A DNA stretch of 64,000 nucleotides, from assembly GCF_963576615.1 (NCBI RefSeq), contig NC_088711.1, positions 13,067,869 through 13,131,868 on the forward strand, written 5' to 3'. This stretch comes from Watersipora subatra. Taxonomy: Eukaryota; Bryozoa; Gymnolaemata; Cheilostomatida; Watersiporidae. Both the position numbers and the translations under genes were made by a program. Position 1 is the stretch's first letter, and each line of letters opens with the position of its first letter. Of the stretch, positions 37,385 through 50,271 are shown one piece after another. A model generated the notes under the pieces. That model was not told where the DNA came from, ran no database searches, and saw only the letters and a program-made list of their open reading frames with translations.

Positions 37385-38335
37385 AAATAGACAGTATATA
37401 TGGCTATAATCAATATAGGGAGTTGTACTGTGCTCGTTTCATCATACCAAATTATTACTCAGATGCACCGATAGCCTTAGCTTTAAAGGTGTCACATGAG
37501 AGTTTTACAAACTCAATACAGTACTAATTGTTAAATTTGCTTCCTCAGCCTGAGGCGTTAAAATATTTCCAACTACATAATTTTACTGTGGCCTACACAA
37601 CACTTCATGTAGGCAACAACGAGATATTTTCCATGGACCAATTTTATAAGATTTGAGCAAAATTAATAAAATAAAGCGTAATTTAAATATTATTAAGCCG
37701 TAATTAAATATTATTAAGCCTTGTCGCCTTTCGAGCTGCTGTGATAGTGATGTAGCGTTGCTCACGATGATTGACAACGACACGCAATAAACTTAAATTT
37801 TTAGCGATTTTTTTCCTACGAATTAAGTGTGATAACGATAAACTCAACCAGTTGTGAAGCAGGATTCGTGTTTAAGACAAATGCTAGACTATATAGTAAA
37901 CAAAGTCTGCAAAATATTTAGCAATAGAAAACAATGTGGTAATTTGTTGTCCGTACCAGTGTTTCTAGTTAACTGAGTAGGCTGTCAGCTAGCTAATTGT
38001 TAAAATAATAAAATTTTGTTTTCTATTTTTGATAATGTAAATCGTGCTTTTTTGTAAAAGAAAGCAACTTCAAACATGTAAGCCATTTGTTTTTATGTTC
38101 TACTTTAGAGCTGTTTTTACATGATGCAGGTCGCCAATAAAATCACTCATCACTTGACTGCAAAATGTAAACAATAATTATAATATAATGGCAATTATTC
38201 TCTTCTATGAAGGAATTGCGCTCGTTTTAAATTAAGTTGTTAGTCCTGGGTGAGCCACACAAAATGTGTAGACTTTGTCTCTGGTCATATCCTTAAATTA
38301 CTGGATAACATTGACATTACTATTACTACATAGCA
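37385..38335. other. Intergenic region between two divergent genes
   Basis: The NEURL2-like gene starts leftward at about 37384 and the predicted 82-residue gene starts rightward at 38336. The 950 bases between could hold a shared promoter; I see no reliable core-promoter motif. TATAG-type acceptor sequence just before 38334 suggests that the rightward gene has an untranslated first exon here. Confidence 0.4.
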
Positions 38336-41300
38336 ATGCACTATGCAGTGCCAGAATCTTTGAAAGTAAATTGGAGACTTGAGAGCGTTCAGAAAGCTTC
38401 AGAATATGCTAAAAAGGTAGACCAGGCTGGTAAGTGGTAACAACTCTTACCTATATCTAGCATGAGCATCTTCAACTCCAACCTATATCTAGCATGAGCA
38501 CCTTCAACTCCAACCTATATCTAGCATGAGCACCTTCAACTCCAACCTATATCTAGCATGAGCACCTTCAACTCCAACCTATATCTAGCATGAGCACCTT
38601 CAACTCCAACCTATATCTAGCATGCGCATCTTCAACTCCAACCTATATCTAGCATGAGCATCTTCAACTCCAACCTATATCTAGCATGCGCATCTTCAAC
38701 TCCAACCTATATCTAGCATGAGCATCTTCAACTCCAACCTATATCTAGCATGAGCACCTTCAACTCCAACCTATATCTAGCATGAGCACCTTCAACTCAA
38801 ACCTATATCTAGCATGAGCACCTTCAACTCCAACCTATATCTAGCATGAGCATCTTCAACTCCAACCTATATCTAGCATAAGCACCTTCAACTCCGACCT
38901 ATATCTAGCATGAGCATCTTCAACTCCAACCTATATCTAGCATGAGCACCTTCAACTCCAACCTATATCTAGCATGAGCCCCTTCAACTCCAACCTATAT
39001 CTAGCATGAGCACCTTCAACTCTGACCTATATCTAGCATGAGCACCTTCAACTCCAACCTATATCTAGCATGCGCACCTTCAACTCCAACCTATATCTAG
39101 CATGAGCACCTTCAACTCCAACCTATATCTAGCATGCGCACCTTCAACTCCACCCTATATCTAGCATGAGCACTTTCAACTCCGACCTATATCTAAGTAA
39201 TGCATCATCAAAAACTCAGGATCAAGACACTGATAAATATTTTTATAAAGTTTTTAGGCTACGATAATGGAACACTAGTTGAGAAAAAAGTTCAATGAAT
39301 GCAAAGAATGCTCTGCTGGGTTCATTCGAAGGTCACCAAAAAACTAAGTACGTTGCCAGTCACAAATCAGTGAAAGTCACATGTAGAAGATAATTCAAGT
39401 GCATTCCTTTAAGCAAATCTATACAAATGCTAATTGTGTGCCAATTCCAAGATCAGTGTTTGTTCGACAGTTTGTAACACGTATGCTACTAGGGTACGCT
39501 TAGGGAATCCAAAATAGTTCTAACATTGCCAGAGTGAGACATCATCAAGGAACCAAGGTGTATATCTGGCTAGTCTCAACTCATTGCCGGTAGCATTGTG
39601 TTCAATATAAAATAACAACTAGGAGATTCCAACTCTACTATCACATTCTCATTATACATTAAAGAGTTTTTTATTATAGGGGAGGTAGTTTCCGAATTCC
39701 AAAGCAATTTCAAATTTTCCAAGCTGTCATCTTCAATATGGTATGTTAGAGGTAAGGTTACTGTCAATGAGTTGAGACATGCCAACTATGTATATGACTA
39801 AAATATTTACTATAATAAGAGCGGTGTTCATCCATCCGAAGCCGCACTAGGAAAAAGATTACACTGCACAAGAATCAAACTCCCATATCACCAGTAACCA
39901 TAGCAACCAAGCGTATCACCAACTGCGTCACCAGACTACCTTGCATCATCAGGGAATAATTGTGTACATACTTATTACACATGATGATCTCTCATGGCGC
40001 ACAAGACTACCAACGTACTAATAAGAATAGAACAAAATGGTAAATAAAGTACATAGAAACTGGACTTACCAAGATATGATGCAGCCAGCAAGTCGCAGTA
40101 TTATTTCAAAGTAGGCTTTCAACTTGTCTTCTGTTTTAAGTTTTGATGGTGAAATATCGTGACATGTTCAGGAAACAGCGGATGGAGATTATATTGAAGG
40201 TGTTCAAACAAGGACTGCCCAGTTATACAAGTCTAATATCAATGAAGATACAGTTGACAACAGTGCTCTATCTACAAAATTTAAAATGGGTTATATTGAC
40301 TGTTGCTAACTGCAGAATTATTGGATTGTCAGTTTTTGGAGTTGAAATAGAGATGATATGACACTCACACAGATACTATACGCATAGACCTATTAACTAT
40401 ACTATTAGTATTTAATTAACTATTAGTATACTTGTAGTTAATAGGTCTATGACTATACATTTCTGGCTCAAGAATCAATATACAAAACTAGTTAATGAAA
40501 CTGACAAAAAAGGCTATACATGTATTTCGGTATAAAAACATGGAGTAGACAATTGGACCACACTGTGTTTCACCTTTTTAGACTTTTTTCGATAATCAGA
40601 CAATGAGAAAAAGACAAAAGCAGAGAAACCTTTCAGTCTTGCTAATGTTTCCACAGGACTGGCACTCAGTCTAAACGAGAGGACAACTCTCAACAGATGA
40701 GTTAAGGTCTGAAGTACACGTGAATTGTTAACAAGATTGTGGACAAGTGAACCTTGTGCCCGTTCTCAGATAAACCTTGACAGCCAATATGCCAGTATTA
40801 ATATGAAATTAAAAAGGTAAAAAAGATATTACTTTGGTACAAAAATATGCAGTTGTTCCTCATGGCTTGGCACATTCTATGTTCAGTCTGATAGTTTCTT
40901 TCCAGCCCAGGCATTTTAAGAGAAAATACAAAATGGTCTTTATAAAGGGCCTACGGTTAGGCATATACATGTACTGTATATAATAACATCACTGCTATGG
41001 GATAGTAAAGGTGCACAGACAAAATTTTAAAAATCACACTTAAGCTCATTTGCTTTTCCGAAATGAATCAGGTACTAGAAGAACAACAAACCAATCTATA
41101 AAATAGAATAATTCGCAAAACAAGCGAGTTTTGATGTAAGAAGGATTGGCTTACAGGGGTCATAGTTAAGGTTTCCGACATTTACATGCTCCAATGGTTG
41201 TATGTTTGTGCTATTTAATATTGAAAATAAACTTACACAAAAACTTTCGGTAAACTTCATCAGAAATTTATAGAGAAAGGTATTTCTCTATTATTTGTGA

Positions 41301-41470
41301 TTGTTTTTGATGTTTGAGCCTTTGAGGTGTTCCGATTCCAAGGATTTTGTGATTTAGTTAACACTATACTATTACCATCATAACATGACTGGTTGCCATG
41401 ATCATGAGGTATTGTTTAATTTGCAGGAGACGACCAATGGAGGGAAAAATCAACCGACTGGCATTGTTAA
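38336..41470 (+). CDS. Predicted 82-residue protein, three exons, unknown family
   Basis: Exons 38336-38429, 40179-40289 and 41427-41470. Each intron interrupts a codon after its first base, and the donors are G|GTAAGT and G|GTTATA, with acceptors AACAG and TTTGCAG. The joined frame is open from ATG to TAA. The product starts MHYAVPESLKVNWRLESVQK, has a charged middle (DGDYIEGVQTRTAQLYKSNI) and ends with GDDQWREKSTDWHC. No signal peptide or membrane segment is seen. I do not recognise the family. Composition and phase agreement make it look genuine, but the second donor (GTTATA) is weak and no transcript supports it. The first intron contains a 32-bp minisatellite. Confidence 0.5.
38449..39195. 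repeat. 32-bp minisatellite
   Basis: About 23 units of CCTATATCTAGCATGAGCAC plus CTTCAACTCCAA, with scattered single-base variants. It starts 20 bases after the donor of the first exon of the 82-residue gene. Confidence 0.93.
40383..40451. repeat. 69-bp inverted repeat
   Basis: CATAGACCTATTAACTA is mirrored by TAGTTAATAGGTCTATG with a paired AT-rich interior. It is a possible tiny MITE or hairpin in the second intron of the 82-residue gene. Confidence 0.7.
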
Positions 41471-42752
41471 TGACAGCAGTTGCATATTCCGTATCCAAAA
41501 CGATATTCAATCAATGTCGAGTGATATTTATAGTTGCTTAAAGGCATAACTGCGTATAGCGTCAAATCTCAGAGAAGATGCCTTCAAAATATTTGCACCA
41601 TACTTTTTTGAAAATTGATTAGGTCGTTAACAAATACTAATAAAATAATTATTAAATTAATTAGTTGATGAATTTTTGTTAATACAATTCATTAACTAAT
41701 TAAATGTATAATTAGATTTGTTGACGTAAAGTATAATTTCCTTAAATTTGAACACATGGAAAAAAGTTGAGCTTTTTAATTTGTATGACGTTATTTTATT
41801 TACACTTCACTGTGAATAAAAAAAAATGCTCTAAAGCTTTTATTAATAATCATGGATTCATAAAGACTTGATTCTGAGTAATTAGTACCGAGATAACAAC
41901 TGACAAAGGAGAAAAAAATGCCAATAGAAATTAAAGAGTACAGATTGTTTGAGTACAGAAGTTTAGCATGCGGATATGTCTAACCACCAAAAAATAAAGA
42001 CTATCACTGCTACACTCTACCTAGTTACTAGTAGTTACTACTTTTCTATGAGAGTAAAATTTTCAAGTACATTACTGACTAGCCAAATATATATAAATGT
42101 TGAATGGCTGCACTCAACATTTATTCAGGACTGTGAAACAATGCTTGAGACTTATTGCTATATAATAGCGTTAAAATATTAAACTTCATGTTGGTGTAGT
42201 TTTGTTTTTGATTCTTAAGATTATGTTATTGGTGTTGTTACATTTCTACGGTGACATTTTGGCATGGATAATGATGACTTTGGTAACCTTTGGCCCTCCA
42301 ATGATGGGATGCTCTCGTTGAAACGATGGTTTTTTAAAGAAGGGAGGCATTTCTATAAACTTCATAGTAGATAAAGAGAAACAAGCGAAATGCTATTTTG
42401 AAAAAGTAAAACAAATACATGCACATGTAGGAATATCATAATATATCATAAGAAAATTTTTATGCTTCTTTGGCAGCAGCACAAGTATGATTTAGAAATA
42501 TTCTAGAAATATATCACATATGCAACAAAGCAGAGATTATAAACAGCAGTAACTATTTTCAATCGCAAAGAAACGCCAAATGATCGACATTGAAACTCTA
42601 GCATTTTTATGTAGCATTACCTTAGAACTACAGCCTTAACAATAAAACTTTATTACGATTAAAATACTGTTTCTATTTATGGCCAGTAGAACACACAACC
42701 ACTCATAACAACCAAGCCAAGTACTATAATAAATTAGTAATAGATGGCTACA
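41471..42752. other. No gene recognised
   Basis: AT-rich spacer between convergent predicted genes. A run of ATTAATTAGTT inverted motifs is present at about 41630-41720. The small frame at 41976-42182 has no support. Confidence 0.4.
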
Positions 42753-44622
42753 TCATTCAATGTATTCTTGTTCCCATGCTTGACATGTAAGTCTCATATC
42801 ATCAACATGTTCATACCTGAACAATGATATTAATTTCCATTATTACCTATGCTATGTACCATGCATAAATATGATGAGCTACCTCTTTTCAGTCGTCTCA
42901 AATATGTCGCAAGGCTGAAATGAACGGCACTGATGCAGAAAATAGTTAAGATTGTGGACATACGTCCCACAATTGCCTTAGACTGGTGGCTACAAAATCA
43001 TGTATTATTAGTATCCTATCACCTCAAGCGAGCTGACATTAAACTCGCTATTTAACTAAACTGAAAAAAATTCAGTAAAAATTTGCTATTCTCAAAATTT
43101 ACAGTTTAAAACCTATCATTAGGTAGGTTTAGAAATAACTTTGGATTGTGTATGAGAATTGCAATTGGACAATTTGTAGATATTGCAGCTCAAAAGCCAA
43201 GAGATTATAATATTAGGTAATAATTCCATGCTAAATCAGTTTCCGCTTGATACCTCACAAACGTCGGGATTCTTTCCATCCATTCTAAGTACGTCAACAA
43301 TTTCAAAGACCAGAACTCGTTAAAAAGCCTGCAAGCTAAACTTGAACTGGTCAAACGAGCAGTTCAAGAATTCATAGGTGTATAGAGTGCCTCTCACACT
43401 TCAAAATGTTGCAGTCAAAGAAAAAAGAGAATTATACATGACAGAATCTTAATAAGCTTAACAGTTAGATCCTATAGCTTAATCCTAAAGCCTAATAGGT
43501 TAGTTAGGCTAGTAATCCTAGTAGGCTAGTTGGTTAGTCAGTAATCCACTTTAAAAAAAACTGTACCTCCTCAAATTGACGTAAAACATGTCAATCTCAG
43601 CTTGTGAGTAACAATGCTGTCCAGTATTGTATTAGTAATTACTGAGTTTACAGATTTCCTTCTTAGCATAGGCATTCAGCAGAAGCAGGGTGTCTCAATC
43701 TGGGGGTTGACTTGAAGTATGAACTGGTGAAAGGTTTGCTCAAATGATAATTGGATGGCCATTAAGGGTTAGACTTGACTATGTGAGGCCATACATACTT
43801 CCCAAATGAAAGATATATACGACACAATGTAAAACCCAGATTTTCACACAAATCAATGTGTTTGGGTGAGATGTTATTTAGGTAACTAGTGCTAATTGGA
43901 AGAAAGGTACAATAGTTGAGAAATTGGAGCCTTTGCGTTATGGTATAAGTGGAAGGAAAAAGTGGAAACGCCACATTGATTAGCTAAAAAGTAGAGAAGC
44001 ATCAGAAGACTAGTCTGTTAAACTGCAATGTGTCGAAATCTACAAAACCAGTTTTACTAAGAAAACTGGTCTTAAAGTCAGAGAACTTTCTTTTCTCAGT
44101 TTGATGCACTTTATAGGAGCAGTGGAACACTTGATTAGTCAGACTTTCCTCACTAAGATGTATTGTGATTTTTTATGTAGATCCAACTCGATTTAGTGTA
44201 ACTTAATCCAGTGCTTCTACATTCTGCCTCCATACCAGTTATTCCTAGACATTTGCTCCCACAGGTGTCCTTTAGCGGAGATATTGCCGAAGCCGAGACC
44301 GGGCCGTAGTCTACACACACAAAATAACAACATTGTTGTTATTTTGTGTGTGTAGACTACGGCCCGATCTCGGCTTCGGCAATATCCCCGCTAAAGGACA
44401 CCTGTGTTTGCTCCACAAGGATGCGTAAGCTAACGAAACATGAAAATATAAACTGTATCTATATAAATATAAACGGAACATGGAAATATAAACGGCATCT
44501 GTCAAGTGCTTTATTTGGGTCTCAATTAGTTCGCTTATTTTGTATTTGCATTTACCTTTCAGAGTAGATGCATTCACAATCACTGTGTATGGCTCTGTCC
44601 AGGCTTTAGGTAGAATAATATG
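42753..44622 (-). CDS. Tentative small multi-exon gene, unknown product (5' end missing)
   Basis: Candidate exons on the minus strand: 44622-44556 (ILPKAWTEPYTVIVNASTLK), 43315-43254 (LVFEIVDVLRMDGKNPDVCE), 42929-42883 (CRSFQPCDIFETTEKR) and 42816-42753 (YEHVDDMRLTCQAWEQEYIE, TGA). Phases agree and the last two joins use clear TTCAG and CATCAG acceptors with GTATCA and GTAGCT donors. The join into the second exon needs an unusual CGAG acceptor. An alternative frame through the same exons starts from another exon-like piece (43616-43567) and uses a better GCAG acceptor, but it ends quickly in the last exon. Translation could also start at the ATG in the second exon. Cys-rich in its C-terminal half; no known family recognised. 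Confidence 0.35.
44260..44406. mobile_element. 147-bp palindromic hAT-like MITE
   Basis: CACAGGTGTCCTTTAGCGG is mirrored by its inverse at the other end; the arms meet at AACAACATTGTTGTT. It is flanked by a perfect 8-bp duplication TTTGCTCC (44252-44259 and 44407-44414). The open frames running across it on both strands are artefacts of the palindrome. Confidence 0.9.
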
Positions 44623-46232
44623 CTGAATATACCGCTGTTTTTATATTTTTCGAGAACTCCAATATAGGGGACACAAACTAACAATTCATTTGTTTTAAGT
44701 TTAAAAACTAAATATTACATCCAAGGTCTACTAACTATATAGCAATTTGATTGATTCTTAGCAAATAAAAATGTAGTGAACTACATTACAGTTTGGAAAG
44801 AGCGAAAACTTTATAACAGTTTGCTAATTGTCATTATCATCAAATTTAGTCTCAGAGTATATTTGCTGACATATCGATAAACAAATGTAATCACATGATT
44901 TTTATTCTCACCTTCGTTGCTATGAAGTTTTTTCAAATAGCTAAACCAAAAAAACCGTAATATGTTAAATAAACCTTATGACGCTTACTTTTTCAAAGTC
45001 ACTGATAAAAAAACATTTTACAACAAATACTCAAAACTACAAAGACGTAGGGGAGATTGTTTAACGCTTGGTCAAAATCCCTTTCCTTACCTTCAACGGC
45101 AACGATACTCAAGCTGCAGCAAGCCTACACCGGTGAATGCCATTTTAGGGTCACGCTCTATTTCCGGATCCTAATTCATGTTGATTGGTCAAGTTAGGCG
45201 GAGGCAATTTTCAAATCATCCGTTGCGCTAATACTTAGCGCGTAATCTAACACGTCTACATAGAAAATTACTTGGCTGCGAGTAGGTTTCACTGCCCTCG
45301 TTCGACATTTTAAAACTAATATAGCCGCTATGATATTCTGTTTAGCAGATGAAAGCAGTCAAGTATTTCAGTAGTTGTTTTTGTTAGCTCGCTGGTAAAT
45401 TACGTATAGGTCTATTGATATTATTACTGTGTTCAGCCGATAGTTAGTGCATTCTATAGTATACATGTGAAAGTTTACATATATGAATGTTTATGTTACT
45501 ATTTAGCTTGATCATGTTGCAATACCTACGCACACTGTTGATTAGGAAAAATGTTAGAATTTTATCATACCTCGTCATCAAATGATATACATGTAAATGT
45601 TTTACTATTCAGCTGCTGTTTTGATTGGCGTATGTTATATATACAAAACAGTTTTTAGAAGTGAGAAACGGATCGATATCGCTGTTGGCTCTAGTATTCG
45701 AACCTGTAGACGCAACTATTATGTAGTTTCTCAGCTCAGTCAGGTGTCTAATCGATTCATCTCCTCATCGATTTGAGTTTCCAAAAACGTCTTTACAAAG
45801 TACAAATAAACATGCTTTAGCTGGCTAAATCTGTTTGAGCAACAGTAATTTCTTAGGTCTCGGCCTAGCAGAGTTACTGTAAACAACTATCATGTAGGTT
45901 TACTATGAAATATTATGCAATGTTTCTACACTCGTTCTTAATTAAAATTGCATTAGTCGTCGAATAGGGCTCATTGGAAATAAGCTTTTACACCTAAATA
46001 GCCTCCTGTCGAAGTAAACCAGCATTTAATTCTCTCCAACTTATAACTATAGTAAAGAGTGTTGGATAATTAGATTGCATTGCTTGGGTTCAAAACTCGC
46101 CTGATTTGGCACAAAGGTCGGGCGCTACCTTCCGGGCCATTAGCATTGTAAAATCAATGTGCATCTAGTTGTATACCTAACGATCTCTTGCAGTGGCGCC
46201 AGACTGCTAGGGTATTAGTCTATATATATACT
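44623..46232. other. Spacer with a possible minus-strand 5' exon
   Basis: On the minus strand, AAAATGGCATTCACC near 45145 is followed by a stop and GAAG|GTAAGG near 45088; it could be a non-coding first exon of the tentative gene at 42.7-44.6 kb. Otherwise I see nothing here. Confidence 0.3.
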
Positions 46233-46575
46233 AGCTGTGCCCCCTGACGCTACCCGGGTATTAAAAATCAGCTTATAAACGATGAGAAGTGATGAGAGTT
46301 GCCTACCATTTGCTACTAGCCTAGCGCATTGCCAATTAAAAATCAACTTATAAACCATGAGAAGTGATGAGAGTTGCCTGCCACTTGCTATTAGCCTGGC
46401 ACATTGCCAATGGAAAATTCCATTAAGCTAGTTAACAGACGCTAGGCTTCTGATGATGGTACGCCATGAAGTTGTGTCAGCGTTGTTCAGGTACAGCTAT
46501 TCTAATAATAGCTATAGCTGGAGGGACACACATACATATGTACTTTGAAAAATATAGATATAACTTGCATGAGTA
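46233..46575 (+). mobile_element. Dispersed ACCCGG repeat, copy
   Basis: Starts CTAGCTGTGCC...TACCCGG and ends TTTGAAAAATATAGATATA, as in the copy at 20798-21165. It contains an internal tandem piece: ATTAAAAATCAGCTTATAAA followed by CCATGAGAAGTGATGAGAG occurs twice. Confidence 0.65.
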
Positions 46576-47367
46576 TATATATATACATGTATACTCATGA
46601 TCCAAACAGTACTGTTTCGGCTTTTGAAGCCTCATCATTGCAGCTCAGAGCGGGCATATGAGACAAACCCTATTGCCACTGAGAGTTGACTTTCTGCCAT
46701 GAAACAACTAAGTTGCCTCACAGGCTAAGAAAGTCAATGTGCTGACACCCGAGTGCTCAACTCACACAAGTGATGGGCTATGCACGAAGGCAAATAGTGT
46801 CGCACCTCTCACAAAGTGCTCAACCAAACTGAAATAAGGGAGCATATACTCAGTGGACCCTCGGGTTGCGACGTCCAGATTTTCCTTTTTTTGCATTATG
46901 CAAACAATGTTTTTTCATGCCCTCGATATGCCATTTTTTTGTCATACGACATCAACAAAAATGTCTCTTGAAATTCAAATGTGGTGGTCGGTGTGTGGAA
47001 TATGTCGGAAAAACCAATACAGTGCATGCTCAGGATACGATTTTAATCCGTTCTTGGGTTGGTATCGATGGTGAAAAAATCGTATGAAGTGGTATAAAAC
47101 CATAGTAATTATATAATGCAACCATTTCCCAGTTAAAATGATCAACCTTTTATACAAATACTGTACATACTACAAATCAATAACAAAATAGTATGTTAAC
47201 CTTAGTAACTATAGTTACCTTCAGTAACTTTAGTATATTCAGTGTATTTATTGGTTATGATCTGCATTAAAATGTAATGTTGCAATGTGGTATGCAGTAC
47301 ATACCGTAAAGAGTTCTTACCTTCAAGACAGGCATGCGTATAACATAAACTTTGAATTCACTTTAAA

Positions 47368-48264
47368 GGTTGACTTGCAACGGCATTCACATTACAGTTA
47401 TTTGGTATCAAAAGATTCACCATGTCTTTCTCTGCTGTGTTGTATGTGCAAAATATGTGGAAATGTGATTACAAGCTCTTAAAAGCTCAAAAACGAACAG
47501 TTAATCGCCGCTATCACGAAACTGTCGTATATTAGAATCTCTTTCCAAAACGGCTCAAATGGGACATAGCTGAACGAGATGGCTTCTGTTTACGCTTTCA
47601 TACAACCTCATCGTCGAAATATTTTCACAAATATACTTCACGCATTCAATAAAACCATCTCTATTGTTCTTACGCGTCTATTTCATCATCATTGTAATGC
47701 TGCCATTTTGAGCACTGATATCTCAAAACCCACTGTAAAAATTTGGTTAATTTTATAACCTTAGCTCGAAAAGTACATATCATTCTCTGATAAACACGAT
47801 GAGCCTGTTGGTCACCTGTGATAGTCAAAAAAGGCTGCAGAAATTGCTCGCGCTGTTTGGTAGGAAGTACGGGTCACTTGATCAGATTATGATTAGACCC
47901 AGACGAATCGAAACTGCAAAGTAGCGAGCATCTATATTTGATACGGGCTTTTTGGTAAAACCCCTGAAGTGTTTGTCATAAACTAGTGCTACGAGACATT
48001 TTATATTGAGCCTTTTATTGGCCTTTCAATTCACGTGAGAACATCACGTGTCAAAACAATAACCAAGTGGATTGACAACGTCAGAGAAATAAACTGATTC
48101 CAATCAACGGCGGTTTCGTGATGGCGGCGATTAACTGTTCATTTTTGAGCTTTTAAGAGCTTGTAATCACATTTCGTCATATTTCGCACATACGCAGCAG
48201 AGTAAAACATGGTGAATCTTTTGATACCAAACAACTGTAATGTGAATTTTGTTGCAAGTCAACC
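47368..48264. mobile_element. 897-bp fold-back element
   Basis: Arms of about 160 bp: GGTTGACTTGCAACGGCATT at the left, AAATTTTGTTGCAAGTCAACC-type sequence at the right. Shared blocks in inverse order are TTTGGTATCAAAAGATTCACC, TCTGCTG, CTCTTAAAAGCTCAAAAA and GTTAATCGCCGC. Shorter relatives lie at 4628-4840 and 22080-22178. No transposase frame is seen. Confidence 0.8.
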
Positions 48265-48332
48265 CTTAATAACTAAATTTACTTTACTAAACATACACAC
48301 AAAGTTAAGTTTTAGTAGGTATTTTTCACTCT

Positions 48333-49709
48333 TTAAAGAATAGAGAAAGCATAATATTATTATGCTTTATTAGTTATCTTGAGGTGTTGACTGATGTTCT
48401 AAAAAAAGAATTAAGGAGATTGACCGACTAGAAGCTGAGATATAGCCAGCTAAACACAGGTCTACCTAATAAAGATTTAGAGGAAAACCCTTCGAAAATC
48501 CCGAGAACTGTGACGTATGAAATCGACTTAATGATCATGTGCCAGAGTTGCGCACCCTTACCGCCGTTACGTATAATGATTGTTTTGGCTACGAGATGTG
48601 AAACGCTTCTCGCGATAGTAAATAATTTACAGACTAGCTCTGGTTTCTCAGGAAAATCAAGCAAACATTGTGTGGTAAAGGCATTTGCCCACAACCCCTT
48701 GCCATGATTTTTCAAAACAGAAGAGCAGATTTTGACTATTGTGCTTCAAAATTTAACTCGATCTCCACGGATATGCTCCGAAGATCCTCTGTTCAACAAA
48801 CGGCGCGTGTATAGTCTATATGCGACATCCGCGATATGCAGTTTGTTTAGAATAAGAAATGTGAATGTGACTTTTTGTTCATTCATCATTTTTCTACTGT
48901 GTATCTACTGCAGCATTCAGTTGATTTTCATGATTATCGTCACTATTAACAGACTGTAAGTTCACTACAGCCATAATCTTAAAAAGAATAACTTGACCGT
49001 GCTGCTCTTGCTGTAAGAAAAGAAAACGATAACTTTTGATTTGATTTTTCTATTGATCTATTATCTTATCTATGATTATTTTTTATGATTAATATAATAA
49101 TCATAATGCATATTATACAAAATAATAATATAACTGTGTATAGAATAAATAATGTAACTAATATAATTTGTAGAAAATTCCAAATGATAACCGAGATTGA
49201 TTTAATTGATTCCATTTATTAGCTATAGTTAAAAAAAATCTGAACAACGCTAAAGATGAGTCTGAATAGGGAAGCTAAGTGGGAGAACAACAAAACTGAG
49301 TTGAACTAGCAAGATAGCGAAATGTTGCGAAATAAATTATAGATGCGTGTAATCATTTTATGCTAAAACTAATCTACACGTCAGAGGGACTGGTTCGGAA
49401 TTCTCAGAGAAATGGTTGTTAGGCCCAATTTGATTGTTCTATACTTCCAGGGATTAAACCAATTAAAACGCCGTGATTGTTATAGGAGAGCGCATTAGTT
49501 GGCTTAATTGACAAATGGCACACAAGTCGATTTTATACGTCATATATTGATGATTACTAAAACACTTATGTTTTTGGTAGACCTATGTTTGGCTGGCTAT
49601 ATCTCAGCTTCTGGTTGGTCAATCTCCTTGATTCTTTTTTTAGAACATCAGTCAACACCTCAAGATAAATAATAAAGCATAATAATATTATGCTTTCTCT
49701 ATTCTTTAA
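48333..49709. mobile_element. 1.38-kb element with ~140-bp inverted arms
   Basis: The left arm (48333-48474) and right arm (49566-49709) are inverse copies: TTAAAGAATAGAGAAAGCAT, TCTTGAGGTGTTGACTGATG, GAGATTGACC and AGCTGAGATATAGCCAGC. The interior has a 95-codon minus-strand frame (48715-48428) with no recognised domain. It lies 70 bases from the fold-back element at its left. Confidence 0.8.
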
Positions 49710-50271
49710 CTGAATTTTAACTTTTTATCACAAAAATTTCATCACCTACATTGCATTAGTTTCTGGCCTCGGTTTTAATATAATTTTAGCGGATCTCAAT
49801 AAAACCTTTTCCAACCTAATTCGGCAAGACAGCCCAAATGATGCTGTTTTCATAATAAAGTGGATTTTTGTTAGCAGGTTAAGAGAAATTGTCTGACCTT
49901 CTATTTGAAGGAATTGCAACTCCAATTTTTGCTATTGGTTTTTGAAGGAAAAATATTACCATTTTACATATGAGAATTGCTTAAATGTGAGAAATCGGTC
50001 ATCGTGGCCCTTTCAGGCATTGTGAAAATGTTTTCGACGAGCATCATTTCGGCGTCTTTGTTATTTTGATGTATGTAATAAGCACACCAACTGCCGAATT
50101 TGAACTCGGGCGAAAAATTTGTTGAATTCGTTCAGTGAAATAAGATTCGTATGGTGAGATAAAACAATCATCATGCTCTACTTCGTAAGGTGAAAAAATC
50201 ATATATCTTAATCGTATCCTGAGGGTGCACTGTATGCTGATATGCTATTCGTTGAAATTCCTCCCAATATA
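49710..50271. other. No gene recognised
   Basis: AT-rich spacer between two mobile elements. No splice-supported exon was found. Confidence 0.4.

Noticed and set aside
35500-39195. CRISPR-like regular repeats
   Set aside because: Units are directly adjacent, without unique spacers, and the context is an animal genome with introns.
40060-40150. Minus-strand exon-like piece ending in GTAAGT
   Set aside because: An in-frame TGA closes it upstream with no acceptor in between, and the plus-strand exon at 40179 fits the neighbouring exons.
44311-44583. 90- and 73-codon frames on both strands near 44.4 kb
   Set aside because: They cross the palindromic MITE; only the short piece 44556-44622 looks like an exon.
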